Source of the DNA: Thalassotalea sp. 1_MG-2023
Lineage (GTDB): Bacteria > Pseudomonadota > Gammaproteobacteria > Enterobacterales > Alteromonadaceae
Reading direction: 5' to 3'
NCBI RefSeq assembly: GCF_030546745.1
Contig: NZ_JAUOPD010000015.1
Span: 1 to 64,000 of the forward strand
DNA length: 64,000 nt
Positions 26,941 to 35,124 of the stretch are shown one piece after another. The notes under the pieces were generated by a model. It saw only the letters and a program-made list of their open reading frames with translations. It ran no database searches and had not been told where the DNA came from. Within the stretch, counting starts at the first letter, position 1. Each line of letters starts with the position of its first letter. The position numbers and the translations under genes were made by a program.

Positions 26941-29736
26941 TTACAATACTAGTGATGATAACAACGTTTTAGCTTCGTTTTTACCGGTAAAATCTTTTGT
27001 AGATTCAACTGCCTCTTGTAAATACATCTTTGCTTCTGCATTACGTTCTAAAGCGATTAAACTAACAGCTAAATGATATTTAATTTCAGGGTTATCTGAT
27101 TCTCTTGCTATGGCGTTTCTAAAAATAGGTAACGCTTTGTCAGCTTGATTATTCTGAGTATAGGCCCACGCTAAGGTATCAGCGATCGCGATATTATTTG
27201 AAGCTAATTGATAAGCTTTCTCCGCGGCAGTTACCGCTTCTTGGTATTGTTTTTGAGCAATTAATACACCCGCATAATTGTTTAATAAACTAGGTTTTTC
27301 ACCATGCATTTCCAGTAATTTTTCATATAAGTTTTGGGCAGCATCATAATTTTCTTGCTGCTTATAAATACTGGCAAGTGCAACCCCTATTACTAGATCT
27401 TGCTTGTTGTTATCAAGCCAATTTGATAATAATTGAACAGCTTTTTTATGCTCATTGATACTAATATATACATTCGATAAGCCCAACGTAGCACGTTGGG
27501 AATTATCTTGTTTTAATGATTGTTCAAATCGTTTAATTGCTTGCCCAGTATCTCCAACTTGAGCCAACACTTCACCTTTTAAGGTATCTTCAAGCCCAGG
27601 AACCGAAACCTTCTCAATGAGTGCATCAATCAAATTAAATGCTTTTTCTTGTTCATTTCGTTGCGCAAACAAAGTAATTAATTGGCTGTAAGGTGGAAAG
27701 AAGTTTTCATTCCATGCAATCGCCTTTTGTAAATTCAAAATTGCACTTTGTTGATCTTGCATTTGTAATTGTGCTTGAGCAAAACTTAAAAGCACAGGTG
27801 ACTTATTTTCCGTATCTTTTACTGCTATTTGAAAATGTCTCACCGCTTCTTCATAATCTTTAATCTGCATATTGAGTCGTGCTAAGCGATGACTCAGCGC
27901 TGAGTTAGCTTTATTGCGGTTAATAAAGTTACCCAACACTTCAATCGCTTTAGTTAATTCATTTTTTAACACATGAACATCAACAACTTTACTTACAGCA
28001 AGCGAGCTTTCTCTTTCAAGACTATACGCTTTTTCATAGTATTGACTTGCAACTTCTAAATTACTTTCGCTTAAATAGGTATCACCAAGCTCTACAAGCA
28101 AGCTCGTTTGGTCGTTATTTTTTGCCAACTTTTGTTCAATAATGTTTCTTGCATCAGTAACATTTCCAGCCATTAATTCAATACGCGCAAGATGAATAGT
28201 CGTTTTTACATTGTTAGGTGCTAAATCTGCTGCTTTAAGAAAATATGTTTTCGCTTGCTGATGATCACCTAATAGTCCTTTTACCACGCCTAGCTGTTGA
28301 TAGAAAAAATCGTTTTCAGGTTGTTTTTCAACTAAACGTTTAAGCACTTTTTCAGCACTTTGGTAATCTCTATTGTATTGGTACGCATTAGCTAAAATTT
28401 GTAACAATTGTTGATTATTATCAGCTAATTTTTCTGTTTCCTGCAGCAAGTCAATAGCATTACTATAATCACCTTTAACGACTAAAAGATTTGCAAAATC
28501 TAGCTTGGCAGCAACAGAGTTAGGGTTTTCAGCAATAACGTCTTGAAAATATCGAGATGCTTTTTCTACATCTCCCGTTGCCAAATACGCTTTTCCAAGT
28601 AATGACCAGATCTCTTGATCATTCGGTGTAATTAATCGAGCCTTAACTAAGTTATTTTTAGCATTAAAGTACTCATTCAGAGCCATTGATACCTTAGCTT
28701 GTAGTTTCAAGGCTCTTACGTCATCAGAGATAATCGCTAAATATTTACGCAAACTTTCATCCGCTTTAAGCATTTGCTGCTGATTAAAATTGACCACACC
28801 AGCTAAATAATGATAAATCGGATTTTCATCCATCACATCTTTAGGTAAGCCTGATAACACCACTTCTAAATGAGAGGTAGTTTCTTTAAACGCTTCATCC
28901 ATGCCTAAAGTATAAGTAATTACCGCTTTTAAAAAGTTTGCTCGAGGTTCATTGGGGATCTCTTTTAGTATGGTATTAACATCTTCTAAAGCGATCTGAT
29001 ATTGCCGCTGTTCAATTAAAATACTAGCGCGAGTGAGTAAAGCAGGAATATGGTGGTCATTTAATGAAATCGCGTTTGATATCGCTTGTTCAGCTAGATC
29101 AAGCTTTCCTTGAAGTTGATATACTTCTGCTTGCATACGTAAGGCATTGATATCTAACGGTGACACATTTAATGCTTGCTCAGTTAGTGACAACACTTCA
29201 TTAAACTGTTTCTTTTTATGCGCAACTTGAGCCAAACCCATTAATGCATCGCCATTGTTTTCATTCAGTGATAACGCTTTTCTATACTCAATAGCGGCTA
29301 AACTGGCATTATTTTTTTTGAACAATGCTCGCCCCTTTAACACGAGGATTTGGCTATTTAATTTGGTATCTCCAAGGGTAAGAGTTGCGTTATTGATCAC
29401 TTTTTCGTATTGATTTTGTAGTAAATACGCTTCTAGGAATAACGGCGTTAACTTTTTTTCATCCGCGTTTTGCTGCTTCGCGTTGTTAAGCTCAATTTCT
29501 GCTGCTGCACCATTACCTTGTGCAATTAAAATTTCCGCCATTAAAATTCTTGATGGCAGATGGTCAGGATTGTTTTTCAGTGCATTTTTTAAATGAATAA
29601 CGGCTTCATTTAAGTCATCCACATAAAAGCTTTTTAATGCATTTTCATACGGTTGGCTAGTATATTCTGCTGCTTCAATGCCTACGCTCGTTAGGGTTAA
29701 TAAAAAACAAAACGTATATTGTGTAAATTGATTCAT
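26941..29736 (-). CDS. prsT: PEP-CTERM system TPR-repeat protein PrsT
   Basis: A 931-residue exported protein with a signal peptide (MNQFTQYTFCFLLTLTSVGIEA) and then more than 20 TPR motifs filling the rest (for example YRKALSLNENNGDALMGLAQVAHKKKQFNEVLSL, YFLKAADLAPNNVKTTIHLARIELMAGN). The opening YENALKSFYVDDLNEAVIHLKNALKNNPDHLPSRILMAEILIAQGN matches the start of PrsT proteins, which accompany exosortase/PEP-CTERM sorting systems and EPS export. PrsT is often annotated as a lipoprotein; no lipobox is evident here. Divergent from a PEP-CTERM substrate. No exosortase, PrsK or PrsR gene lies in the window. Confidence 0.83.
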   Translation of the reverse strand: MNQFTQYTFCFLLTLTSVGIEAAEYTSQPYENALKSFYVDDLNEAVIHLKNALKNNPDHLPSRILMAEILIAQGNGAAAEIELNNAKQQNADEKKLTPLFLEAYLLQNQYEKVINNATLTLGDTKLNSQILVLKGRALFKKNNASLAAIEYRKALSLNENNGDALMGLAQVAHKKKQFNEVLSLTEQALNVSPLDINALRMQAEVYQLQGKLDLAEQAISNAISLNDHHIPALLTRASILIEQRQYQIALEDVNTILKEIPNEPRANFLKAVITYTLGMDEAFKETTSHLEVVLSGLPKDVMDENPIYHYLAGVVNFNQQQMLKADESLRKYLAIISDDVRALKLQAKVSMALNEYFNAKNNLVKARLITPNDQEIWSLLGKAYLATGDVEKASRYFQDVIAENPNSVAAKLDFANLLVVKGDYSNAIDLLQETEKLADNNQQLLQILANAYQYNRDYQSAEKVLKRLVEKQPENDFFYQQLGVVKGLLGDHQQAKTYFLKAADLAPNNVKTTIHLARIELMAGNVTDARNIIEQKLAKNNDQTSLLVELGDTYLSESNLEVASQYYEKAYSLERESSLAVSKVVDVHVLKNELTKAIEVLGNFINRNKANSALSHRLARLNMQIKDYEEAVRHFQIAVKDTENKSPVLLSFAQAQLQMQDQQSAILNLQKAIAWNENFFPPYSQLITLFAQRNEQEKAFNLIDALIEKVSVPGLEDTLKGEVLAQVGDTGQAIKRFEQSLKQDNSQRATLGLSNVYISINEHKKAVQLLSNWLDNNKQDLVIGVALASIYKQQENYDAAQNLYEKLLEMHGEKPSLLNNYAGVLIAQKQYQEAVTAAEKAYQLASNNIAIADTLAWAYTQNNQADKALPIFRNAIARESDNPEIKYHLAVSLIALERNAEAKMYLQEAVESTKDFTGKNEAKTLLSSLVL

Positions 29737-29820
29737 TAATCAAGTTCTCATTATTCCTTTTATATCGTATGATAAGCTAGCATATAGATAAACAGCAATA
29801 GCAGCTTGTTAATTAGTCAG

Positions 29821-29837
29821 TGTCAGGTAACTTTACA
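29821..29837. promoter_or_regulatory. Imperfect dyad, possible activator site for the sigma-54 promoter
   Basis: TGTCAGGTAACTTTACA (29821-29837) matches its own reverse complement at 12 of 17 positions, with TGT and ACA ends. It lies about 65-80 bases upstream of the -24 box, a usual distance for an enhancer-binding protein such as PrsR. Confidence 0.35.
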
Positions 29838-29899
29838 GTTTTTTTGTTTTTTAAATTAAAAATAAAAAATAACACAAACAAAACAACAGGTTAAATCTT

Positions 29900-29915
29900 T
29901 GGCACAAAAAATGCT
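29900..29915 (+). promoter_or_regulatory. Sigma-54 promoter of the PEP-CTERM gene
   Basis: TGGCAC (29900-29905), six bases, TGCT (29912-29915). The GG and GC doublets have the exact 10-base gap required by sigma-54 (TGGCAC-N5-TTGCW); only one T of the -12 box is replaced by A. Predicted start near 29926, leaving a leader of about 40 bases. Confidence 0.72.
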
Positions 29916-29968
29916 AACCAAGTGTTAGATAAAAGTAATCTAATTAAAAATATTTAATGGTGATTAAA

Positions 29969-30736
29969 ATGAAAGCTTTAAAATGGATTGGAGCGGTACT
30001 GTTTTCAGCAAGCTCAGTATTAGTTCAAGCACAGGATATTCCTGCTACACAGATAAATGATAATTATATTGGTGCTGGACATCATAGTGATGTTAACGGC
30101 TCAAGTAGCATCTATGACATTCAAAACATGGTCGTGCAACGCACAGGCACTATGCTAACCGTTGATATTTTCACTAATTTTGCTGGCAAAAATGGGTACA
30201 ACGGCATTGAATTCGGTGACTTATTTATGTCAACTGACTTGCCAGTGAATTTAAGTGGTTGGAAAACATCGCAAGAAAGTGAGACTGATCGTTACTCAAG
30301 GTACAATAATAATACCACAACAAACTGGAATTATGCTTACGAGCTTTATGAAAGTGATCGTGATAATAGCACTCAAGGTGAAGGCCGTTTAGTGTCGGGA
30401 TTTGATAACAGTAACGTTAGAATATCAAACTCTAGTTCACATAGAAATAATCAAGCTGTATCTTTAGGTGGTTACAGTGAAACACATGCGCGTTACGGTG
30501 ATTATAACTGGCATGCTAACAATAACAAGATTACATTCTCGTTTGATGTTGCAGGTACCGCATTAGAAACAGCCACTCAAATCGCATTTCGTTGGTCAAT
30601 GACTTGTGCGAACGACATTATTGAAGGTTTGGTTTCAATCGCCGATGATCAGTCAGTTGAAATTCCAGAGCCACAATCATTAATGTTGTTGTTGCTAGGT
30701 TTTGCAGGACTTGCATTAAGAAAGCGTACGGTTTAA
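29969..30736 (+). CDS. PEP-CTERM sorting domain-containing protein
   Basis: A 255-residue exported protein. The signal peptide (MKALKWIGAVLFSASSVLVQA) precedes a beta-rich, Asn/Ser-rich body (YIGAGHHSDVNG, MLTVDIFTNFAGKNG, EFGDLFMSTDLP). The C-terminus has the full sorting signal: PEP at the motif start, a hydrophobic helix (LMLLLLGFAGLAL) and RKR. Such proteins are processed by an exosortase and exported to the surface or matrix. The Met at 29969 is preferred to 29957 because TGGTGA lies just upstream of it and the signal peptide is then normal. Expressed from a sigma-54-type promoter and divergent from prsT. Confidence 0.88.
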   Translation: MKALKWIGAVLFSASSVLVQAQDIPATQINDNYIGAGHHSDVNGSSSIYDIQNMVVQRTGTMLTVDIFTNFAGKNGYNGIEFGDLFMSTDLPVNLSGWKTSQESETDRYSRYNNNTTTNWNYAYELYESDRDNSTQGEGRLVSGFDNSNVRISNSSSHRNNQAVSLGGYSETHARYGDYNWHANNNKITFSFDVAGTALETATQIAFRWSMTCANDIIEGLVSIADDQSVEIPEPQSLMLLLLGFAGLALRKRTV

Positions 30737-30755
30737 CAATTAAGAATATCATTCG

Positions 30756-30786
30756 ATAAAGCGCCTACCTAGGCGCTTTATTTTTA
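30756..30786. terminator. Bidirectional terminator after the PEP-CTERM gene
   Basis: ATAAAGCGCCTA (30756-30767) pairs with TAGGCGCTTTAT (30770-30781), followed by TTTTA. It lies between convergent stop codons. Confidence 0.9.
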
Positions 30787-30789
30787 TCT

Positions 30790-31524
30790 TCAACTTTTGA
30801 TAAAGGTTATAAAAGTCTGTTCAATCGCAGGATCTAAATGGTTTGGCTGACACACACTTTTTCGATAGCGATATTCAAAAAGTTGCTGCCAAAGCGATAA
30901 ATGCTCCGCAGCTTTAATCTCTTCTGCTTCAATCAACAATAAGCTTGCAACCTCTGCCGTTGATAATTGAAAGCCCTGTTCTGCTTTACGCAAGCTATAA
31001 GTTGATATATAACCACGAGCACTTAACGCATCTAATGACAATGACAGCACAGGTAATGCTGAGAGATATTTGCTTTTTCTAAACATTTTTTTAGCTTCAC
31101 GCCAGCTGCCATCAAGTAAAATAAATAACGGTTTCTTGTTAGATTTCTTTTCAGGTAAATGGTGATACACGTTTCTGTCATCAGTAGCATATTGATGTGG
31201 AAAAACAACATAAGGCTGGTAATCAGGATGATTAATAAGATTGATTAGTTCTTCACTAACTTCGGTTCTATGCCATTGAAATGCATAGGTGTCGGTAATA
31301 ACATCCGCTATTAAGCGACCAGTATTACTTGGCTTTAATACCTCACAATCATGCATCAATAACAAGAAGCTACTGTTACTCTGTTGATTTTGTCTAAGCA
31401 GACAAAAACAATGTACTTGTGCTAATTGGCATAGTTCACAACGCTTAACACCTTTACCTCTAGCGTTATAAGGCTTTGTGGATTGCGATTTCCGTTGAAA
31501 ATATAATTGATGAACAGCGTGCAT
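30790..31524 (-). CDS. tapT: tRNA-uridine aminocarboxypropyltransferase, DTW domain (TapT/YfiP)
   Basis: A DTW-domain protein of 244 aa; the family transfers the aminocarboxypropyl group of SAM to U47 of tRNAs (acp3U). The Cys cluster CELCQLAQVHCFC lies near residue 30. The DxTW signature reads LDGSWREAKKMFRKS here, with Ser in place of Thr. The tail SLRKAEQGFQLSTAEVASLLLIEAEE is also typical. In E. coli yfiP lies near pssA; here it is about 30 kb away. Confidence 0.88.
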   Translation of the reverse strand: MHAVHQLYFQRKSQSTKPYNARGKGVKRCELCQLAQVHCFCLLRQNQQSNSSFLLLMHDCEVLKPSNTGRLIADVITDTYAFQWHRTEVSEELINLINHPDYQPYVVFPHQYATDDRNVYHHLPEKKSNKKPLFILLDGSWREAKKMFRKSKYLSALPVLSLSLDALSARGYISTYSLRKAEQGFQLSTAEVASLLLIEAEEIKAAEHLSLWQQLFEYRYRKSVCQPNHLDPAIEQTFITFIKS

Positions 31525-31570
31525 GATTGTGTCTTAAGAACAAAGAGGCGCTTATTTTACGGGTTTATTC

Positions 31571-31600
31571 AGAAAAGAAAAAGGCATGTAAACATGCCTT
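31571..31600 (-). terminator. Terminator of the DUF2884 gene
   Basis: AAGGCATGT (31581-31589) pairs with ACATGCCTT (31592-31600). The minus-strand tail is TTTCTTTTCT. Confidence 0.75.
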
Positions 31601-31622
31601 ACTATTGTTTAATTTAAGGGAG

Positions 31623-32417
31623 CTACGCTTTTTTACGGTCGCTACTTTGTACTGTAATAACATCTAATTGAGGCATTTCAGCCACTAAACGCTTTAATTG
31701 CTCTTCCAACTGATCGATACTTTCAACCGATTTACACAGTCCTTCAGCTTTTTGCTCTATCACTTCAGCGCGAGATTCCATCTCATACTCAACCTGCTCA
31801 CCAAACTTTTCCATTTTCTCTTCAAAAGCGTCCATATTACCCCCAGCAAGCAATAACTCTTGGCCAACAGCTATCAGTAATGTGCCCATTGAATTTTGTA
31901 CGGTTTCTTCAACTATATTTTCAATTTTTTGTTCAAAGTCTTCCCCTAAAAAGTCAGCGTCCAAGCTACCATGCTCATCAATTGCAAAGCGGTTAACATC
32001 AAAATTGCTTTCTACATCATCTTTTAGTGTGTTTAATTGCTGAGATAAATCAGCGCCAACTTTGTTACCTGCTCCCAACAGTTCATCAAACGCTAAGTTT
32101 ACCCCTTCAGATGCTAGTTCTATTGCATCAATAGCAATACTTTTAACCTCTGGTACTAAGCCTCTAATTTCACGAGAATATTGTGTAACAACTGCTTGTT
32201 GTTCTGTCGTTAAAACTATTGTTTTATCATTAATCACTAACTGTTGATCATTGATAAGCTGGTAAAGCGTATCCCCCTTTTTACTAAAACTGATCACGTC
32301 ATTTTGAATGCTTAACCCTGAGTTTAAATCAATGTCACATGAATCTGTTGAAAAATGTGTATCATGTGCCATTGCACTGGTCGATAATAATACTGCGCCT
32401 GCAATCATTGTTTTCAT
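31623..32417 (-). CDS. DUF2884 (YggN-like) periplasmic protein
   Basis: A 264-residue protein with a signal peptide (MKTMIAGAVLLSTSAMA). The mature part starts with two Cys-containing strands (DSCDIDLNSGLSIQND...) followed by long acidic helices (VKSIAIDAIELASEGVNLAFDELLG, EEKMEKFGEQVEYEMESRAEVIEQKAEGLCKSVESIDQLEEQL). This matches the YggN/DUF2884 pattern; function unknown. The ATG at 32417 has AAGGG 8 bases upstream; the frame opens 6 codons earlier at a TTG. Single gene. Confidence 0.75.
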   Translation of the reverse strand: MKTMIAGAVLLSTSAMAHDTHFSTDSCDIDLNSGLSIQNDVISFSKKGDTLYQLINDQQLVINDKTIVLTTEQQAVVTQYSREIRGLVPEVKSIAIDAIELASEGVNLAFDELLGAGNKVGADLSQQLNTLKDDVESNFDVNRFAIDEHGSLDADFLGEDFEQKIENIVEETVQNSMGTLLIAVGQELLLAGGNMDAFEEKMEKFGEQVEYEMESRAEVIEQKAEGLCKSVESIDQLEEQLKRLVAEMPQLDVITVQSSDRKKA

Positions 32418-32718
32418 GTTATTACCCTTTATCAATCAAGTTGTTACCCCATAAACAATACAAATGAAGTGCCAACTATTATCTAGTTGAAATATAAGGA
32501 TTTATTGCATTTATTTCTAGTGAGGATGTTCTTTATAACTGCATACTTAGGTCAAATAACTATTTTTTAGTTTATTTAACCAATACAAAGCAAGTTATTC
32601 CATTAGCTTTACACTAGGCCAATAATCCAACATTTTTTAAAAGTAGGCGTAATAAAAGTGCGCATTTGCCGACTAGCCGACTAAATGAATTCACAAATAA
32701 TCTTTAAGGTTGAAGGTA

Positions 32719-33375
32719 ATGCAAAAATACATTAATAACTTTTGGAATAATAATAAACGTTTCGTGCTATTTATTTTTTTAATGTTAGTGTTTCGAAGTG
32801 CGGTAGCTGACTGGAATGATGTTCCAACAGGCTCAATGAAACCAACAATCGTTGAAGGGGATCGCATTTTTATTAATAAGCTTGCTTATGATATTCAGTT
32901 ACCTTTTATGCAATATTCCCTATTTAAGCTAAGTGACCCGCAAACAAATGACATCATCATTTTTGAATCTGCAGTCGCTCAAAAGCGTTTAGTAAAACGC
33001 GTGATAGGCGTACCAGGTGACACAATAGAAATGATTAACAATCGTTTATTCATTAACAATAAGGCCATTGATTATCAACACAATAAACAAGATGAGAATC
33101 TTGGATTTCGAATACTAAAAGAGCAGTTAACCGATGTGTCTCACAAAATTCAAATAACGCAACAAGACGAAGGCTACGGTAATTTTTCCCCCGTTGTAGT
33201 ACCAAACGATCATTACCTAGTACTCGGTGACAATAGAAACCAAAGTGCTGATTCTAGAATGATAGGATTTATACCAAGAAATGAAATTATTGGCCGAACA
33301 AATCGGGTGGCGTTTTCGCTTGATTATGAAAATTATTATTTACCGCGATTAACACGATTTTTTAAAAGAATTTAA
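32719..33375 (+). CDS. lepB: Signal peptidase I (short, single membrane anchor)
   Basis: A type I signal peptidase of the S26 family, 218 aa. One N-terminal transmembrane helix (about 14-30), then the catalytic Ser39 in PTGSMKPTI, box C SDPQTNDIIIFESAV and the Lys93 general base in KRLVKRVIGVPGD, and GDNRNQSADSRMIGFIP (box E). The usual gammaproteobacterial LepB has two anchors and about 300 aa and lies with lepA and rnc, so this is probably an additional, short signal peptidase. The ATG at 32719 follows AAGG; the frame opens 3 codons earlier at a TTG. Confidence 0.9.
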   Translation: MQKYINNFWNNNKRFVLFIFLMLVFRSAVADWNDVPTGSMKPTIVEGDRIFINKLAYDIQLPFMQYSLFKLSDPQTNDIIIFESAVAQKRLVKRVIGVPGDTIEMINNRLFINNKAIDYQHNKQDENLGFRILKEQLTDVSHKIQITQQDEGYGNFSPVVVPNDHYLVLGDNRNQSADSRMIGFIPRNEIIGRTNRVAFSLDYENYYLPRLTRFFKRI

Positions 33376-33382
33376 CATTGGT

Positions 33383-33422
33383 GCGATCTAAAAAGGCTTT
33401 AATACCACTGACATTAGATCGC
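33383..33422. terminator. Possible terminator between lepB and hpf
   Basis: GCGATCTAA (33383-33391) pairs with TTAGATCGC (33414-33422) around a 22-base loop. It lies between convergent genes; T-runs are weak. Confidence 0.4.
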
Positions 33423-33441
33423 GCTTATTTGATTAAATAGA

Positions 33442-33798
33442 TTAGGTTAAGTTTAATTCCTGAACTTTTTCATGAGCAACATCAGGTGAAGTAACAATTG
33501 GTTTTTGATGAAGCTTCGATTTCAACAAACCCTTTCTGTGCTTAAGTGCAGCATCGAGCTTCTTCACTGCATTTGCAATTGCAGGGTACATCACCTCTTC
33601 TTTTGCTGAAGCAACAACAGGTGCGCCTTCATAATTGGTAGTTAATTCCACATGGTGTTTACCATGTGCTTTCGTAATAATAACCTCTAGCGATATTAAT
33701 GTAGGAAAATGGTTAGCAATCTTTTCAAGTTTTTCTTCGATATGTGATTTTACAGAATCAGTAACGTCAACGTGATGACCAGAAACGTTTATTTTCAT
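33442..33798 (-). CDS. hpf: Ribosome hibernation-promoting factor, HPF/RaiA (YfiA) family
   Basis: A 118-residue cytoplasmic protein that binds the 30S decoding centre in stationary phase. MKINVSGHHVDVTDSVKSHIEEKLEKI and MYPAIANAVKKLDAALKHRKGLLK are the beta-alpha-beta-beta-beta-alpha signature, with the basic helix that contacts rRNA. There is no long C-terminal dimerisation domain. AAGGAAAA precedes the ATG. Not next to rpoN or bamD as in enterics. Confidence 0.92.
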   Translation of the reverse strand: MKINVSGHHVDVTDSVKSHIEEKLEKIANHFPTLISLEVIITKAHGKHHVELTTNYEGAPVVASAKEEVMYPAIANAVKKLDAALKHRKGLLKSKLHQKPIVTSPDVAHEKVQELNLT

Positions 33799-33936
33799 AG
33801 CTTTTCCTTTTTTTAATTACCTACTATAAGACTGGGGTAAAAAAGCTAAAACGCAAGTAATAATCGCGAATAAATCATGCAAAAAAACCCAAGTGCATAT
33901 TATTGATACACATTTAGTATAATAATTATTCTCACC

Positions 33937-34446
33937 TTACATTTTACGTTCAAATAATAATACATCTTCATCTTGATCTGGCAACGCTATCATTGCTATT
34001 TGCATAAACTTTAACTTAGTTAATAAAGCAATTGAACGACTATTGTTTGGATGACATATTGCTTGAATAGCACTAAGTTTAGCGCTTTTTTCGATAGAAG
34101 AAATTACACTTTCAGCCGCTTCATATGCCAACCCCTTTCCATGAAAATCTGCTAATAATGCGTACCCTATCTCTGGGTGTTTGATACCATCACGCTTAAT
34201 CAAACCGCATAGTCCTATAGCCCTATTCGAACTTTTCTGCACCACACAAAGTAAACAAAAGCCATATTGTGATAACTGTGATAGTGGTCCAGTATCAATA
34301 TAGTTTTTCGCACTTTGCAAGTCACGAACCCCTTTATCACCAATATTTTTTAAAAATGCAGGCTCATTCAGTAAAGCCAAGATCATGTTGGCATCTTTAT
34401 GCGTTAATAAACGTAAGATTAACCGTTTTGTCTCGATGGTTATCAC
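33937..34446 (-). CDS. GNAT family N-acetyltransferase
   Basis: A 169-residue acetyltransferase of the RimJ/RimL-like group: ETKRLILRLLTHKDANMILALLNEP at the start, GYALLADFHGKGLAYEAAESVI (acetyl-CoA-binding motif A, G-x-G-x-A form) and NNSRSIALLTKLKFMQ at the end. The start codon is GTG with AGGGGA upstream. The substrate cannot be inferred. Single gene. Confidence 0.85.
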   Translation of the reverse strand: MITIETKRLILRLLTHKDANMILALLNEPAFLKNIGDKGVRDLQSAKNYIDTGPLSQLSQYGFCLLCVVQKSSNRAIGLCGLIKRDGIKHPEIGYALLADFHGKGLAYEAAESVISSIEKSAKLSAIQAICHPNNSRSIALLTKLKFMQIAMIALPDQDEDVLLFERKM

Positions 34447-34653
34447 AATATCCCCTAATTCATTCGATGATTTTATACTTATGAAGATTTCACTATTTTT
34501 TAGTTAATTTCACCAATAATTAAAAATTAATGTTGTATCCGGATGACATGAAAAACACGACAAAAATCTACAACCAACTGTTTTAATTAAACTTTAAAAT
34601 ATTGGCACTTTCACTGCTATAGGTTTATTGAATCATGAAACAGGAGAGTTAGA

Positions 34654-34998
34654 ATGAAATTAATCACAACAGCAATCACCGTAGCAGCACTTTCAATCGC
34701 ATTTAACAGTAGCGCAAATAGTACAGCATTACCTTCTACCACATTATTTTCTGCAAACGATAGCGTATCAACTGCGTTGTGTATGTCAGCTGCAAAAGGC
34801 AGTCGAGTGGCTTTATTAACATCGATAAAGCAGTCTGGCTATTCACGTCAATATATTAAAAATAATTTACACTGTAACGATTTACCCGTTAGTGACTTTG
34901 TTGCAAAGTACGGAAAATCACCTGAAAAAATTCAACGAATATTAGACCCTAAGTACCGTCATGGGCAAGTGACAATTAAAGATGTAACCGCTCCTTAG
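34654..34998 (+). CDS. DUF3718 domain-containing secreted protein
   Basis: A 114-residue protein with a signal peptide (MKLITTAITVAALSIAFNSSANS). The mature part has the two-Cys DUF3718 pattern: LCMSAAKGSRVALLTSIKQSGYSRQYIKNNLHCNDLPVSDFVAKYG. Family members are small and common in Alteromonadales; function unknown. RBS AGGAG precedes the ATG. Confidence 0.75.
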   Translation: MKLITTAITVAALSIAFNSSANSTALPSTTLFSANDSVSTALCMSAAKGSRVALLTSIKQSGYSRQYIKNNLHCNDLPVSDFVAKYGKSPEKIQRILDPKYRHGQVTIKDVTAP

Positions 34999-35025
34999 TC
35001 ATCTAACCTATTTGTTTATTCCCTT

Positions 35026-35052
35026 AGCACCATTTATTGGTGCTTTTTTTTG
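35026..35052 (+). terminator. Terminator of the DUF3718 gene
   Basis: AGCACCA (35026-35032) pairs with TGGTGCT (35038-35044), followed by a run of eight T. Confidence 0.9.
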
Positions 35053-35124
35053 TATTTTTATTTTTTAGACGTAGATTTTTAGTTATAATTCTGCAGCCTA
35101 ACCGTTTATTTTTTTTGAGTTTTC

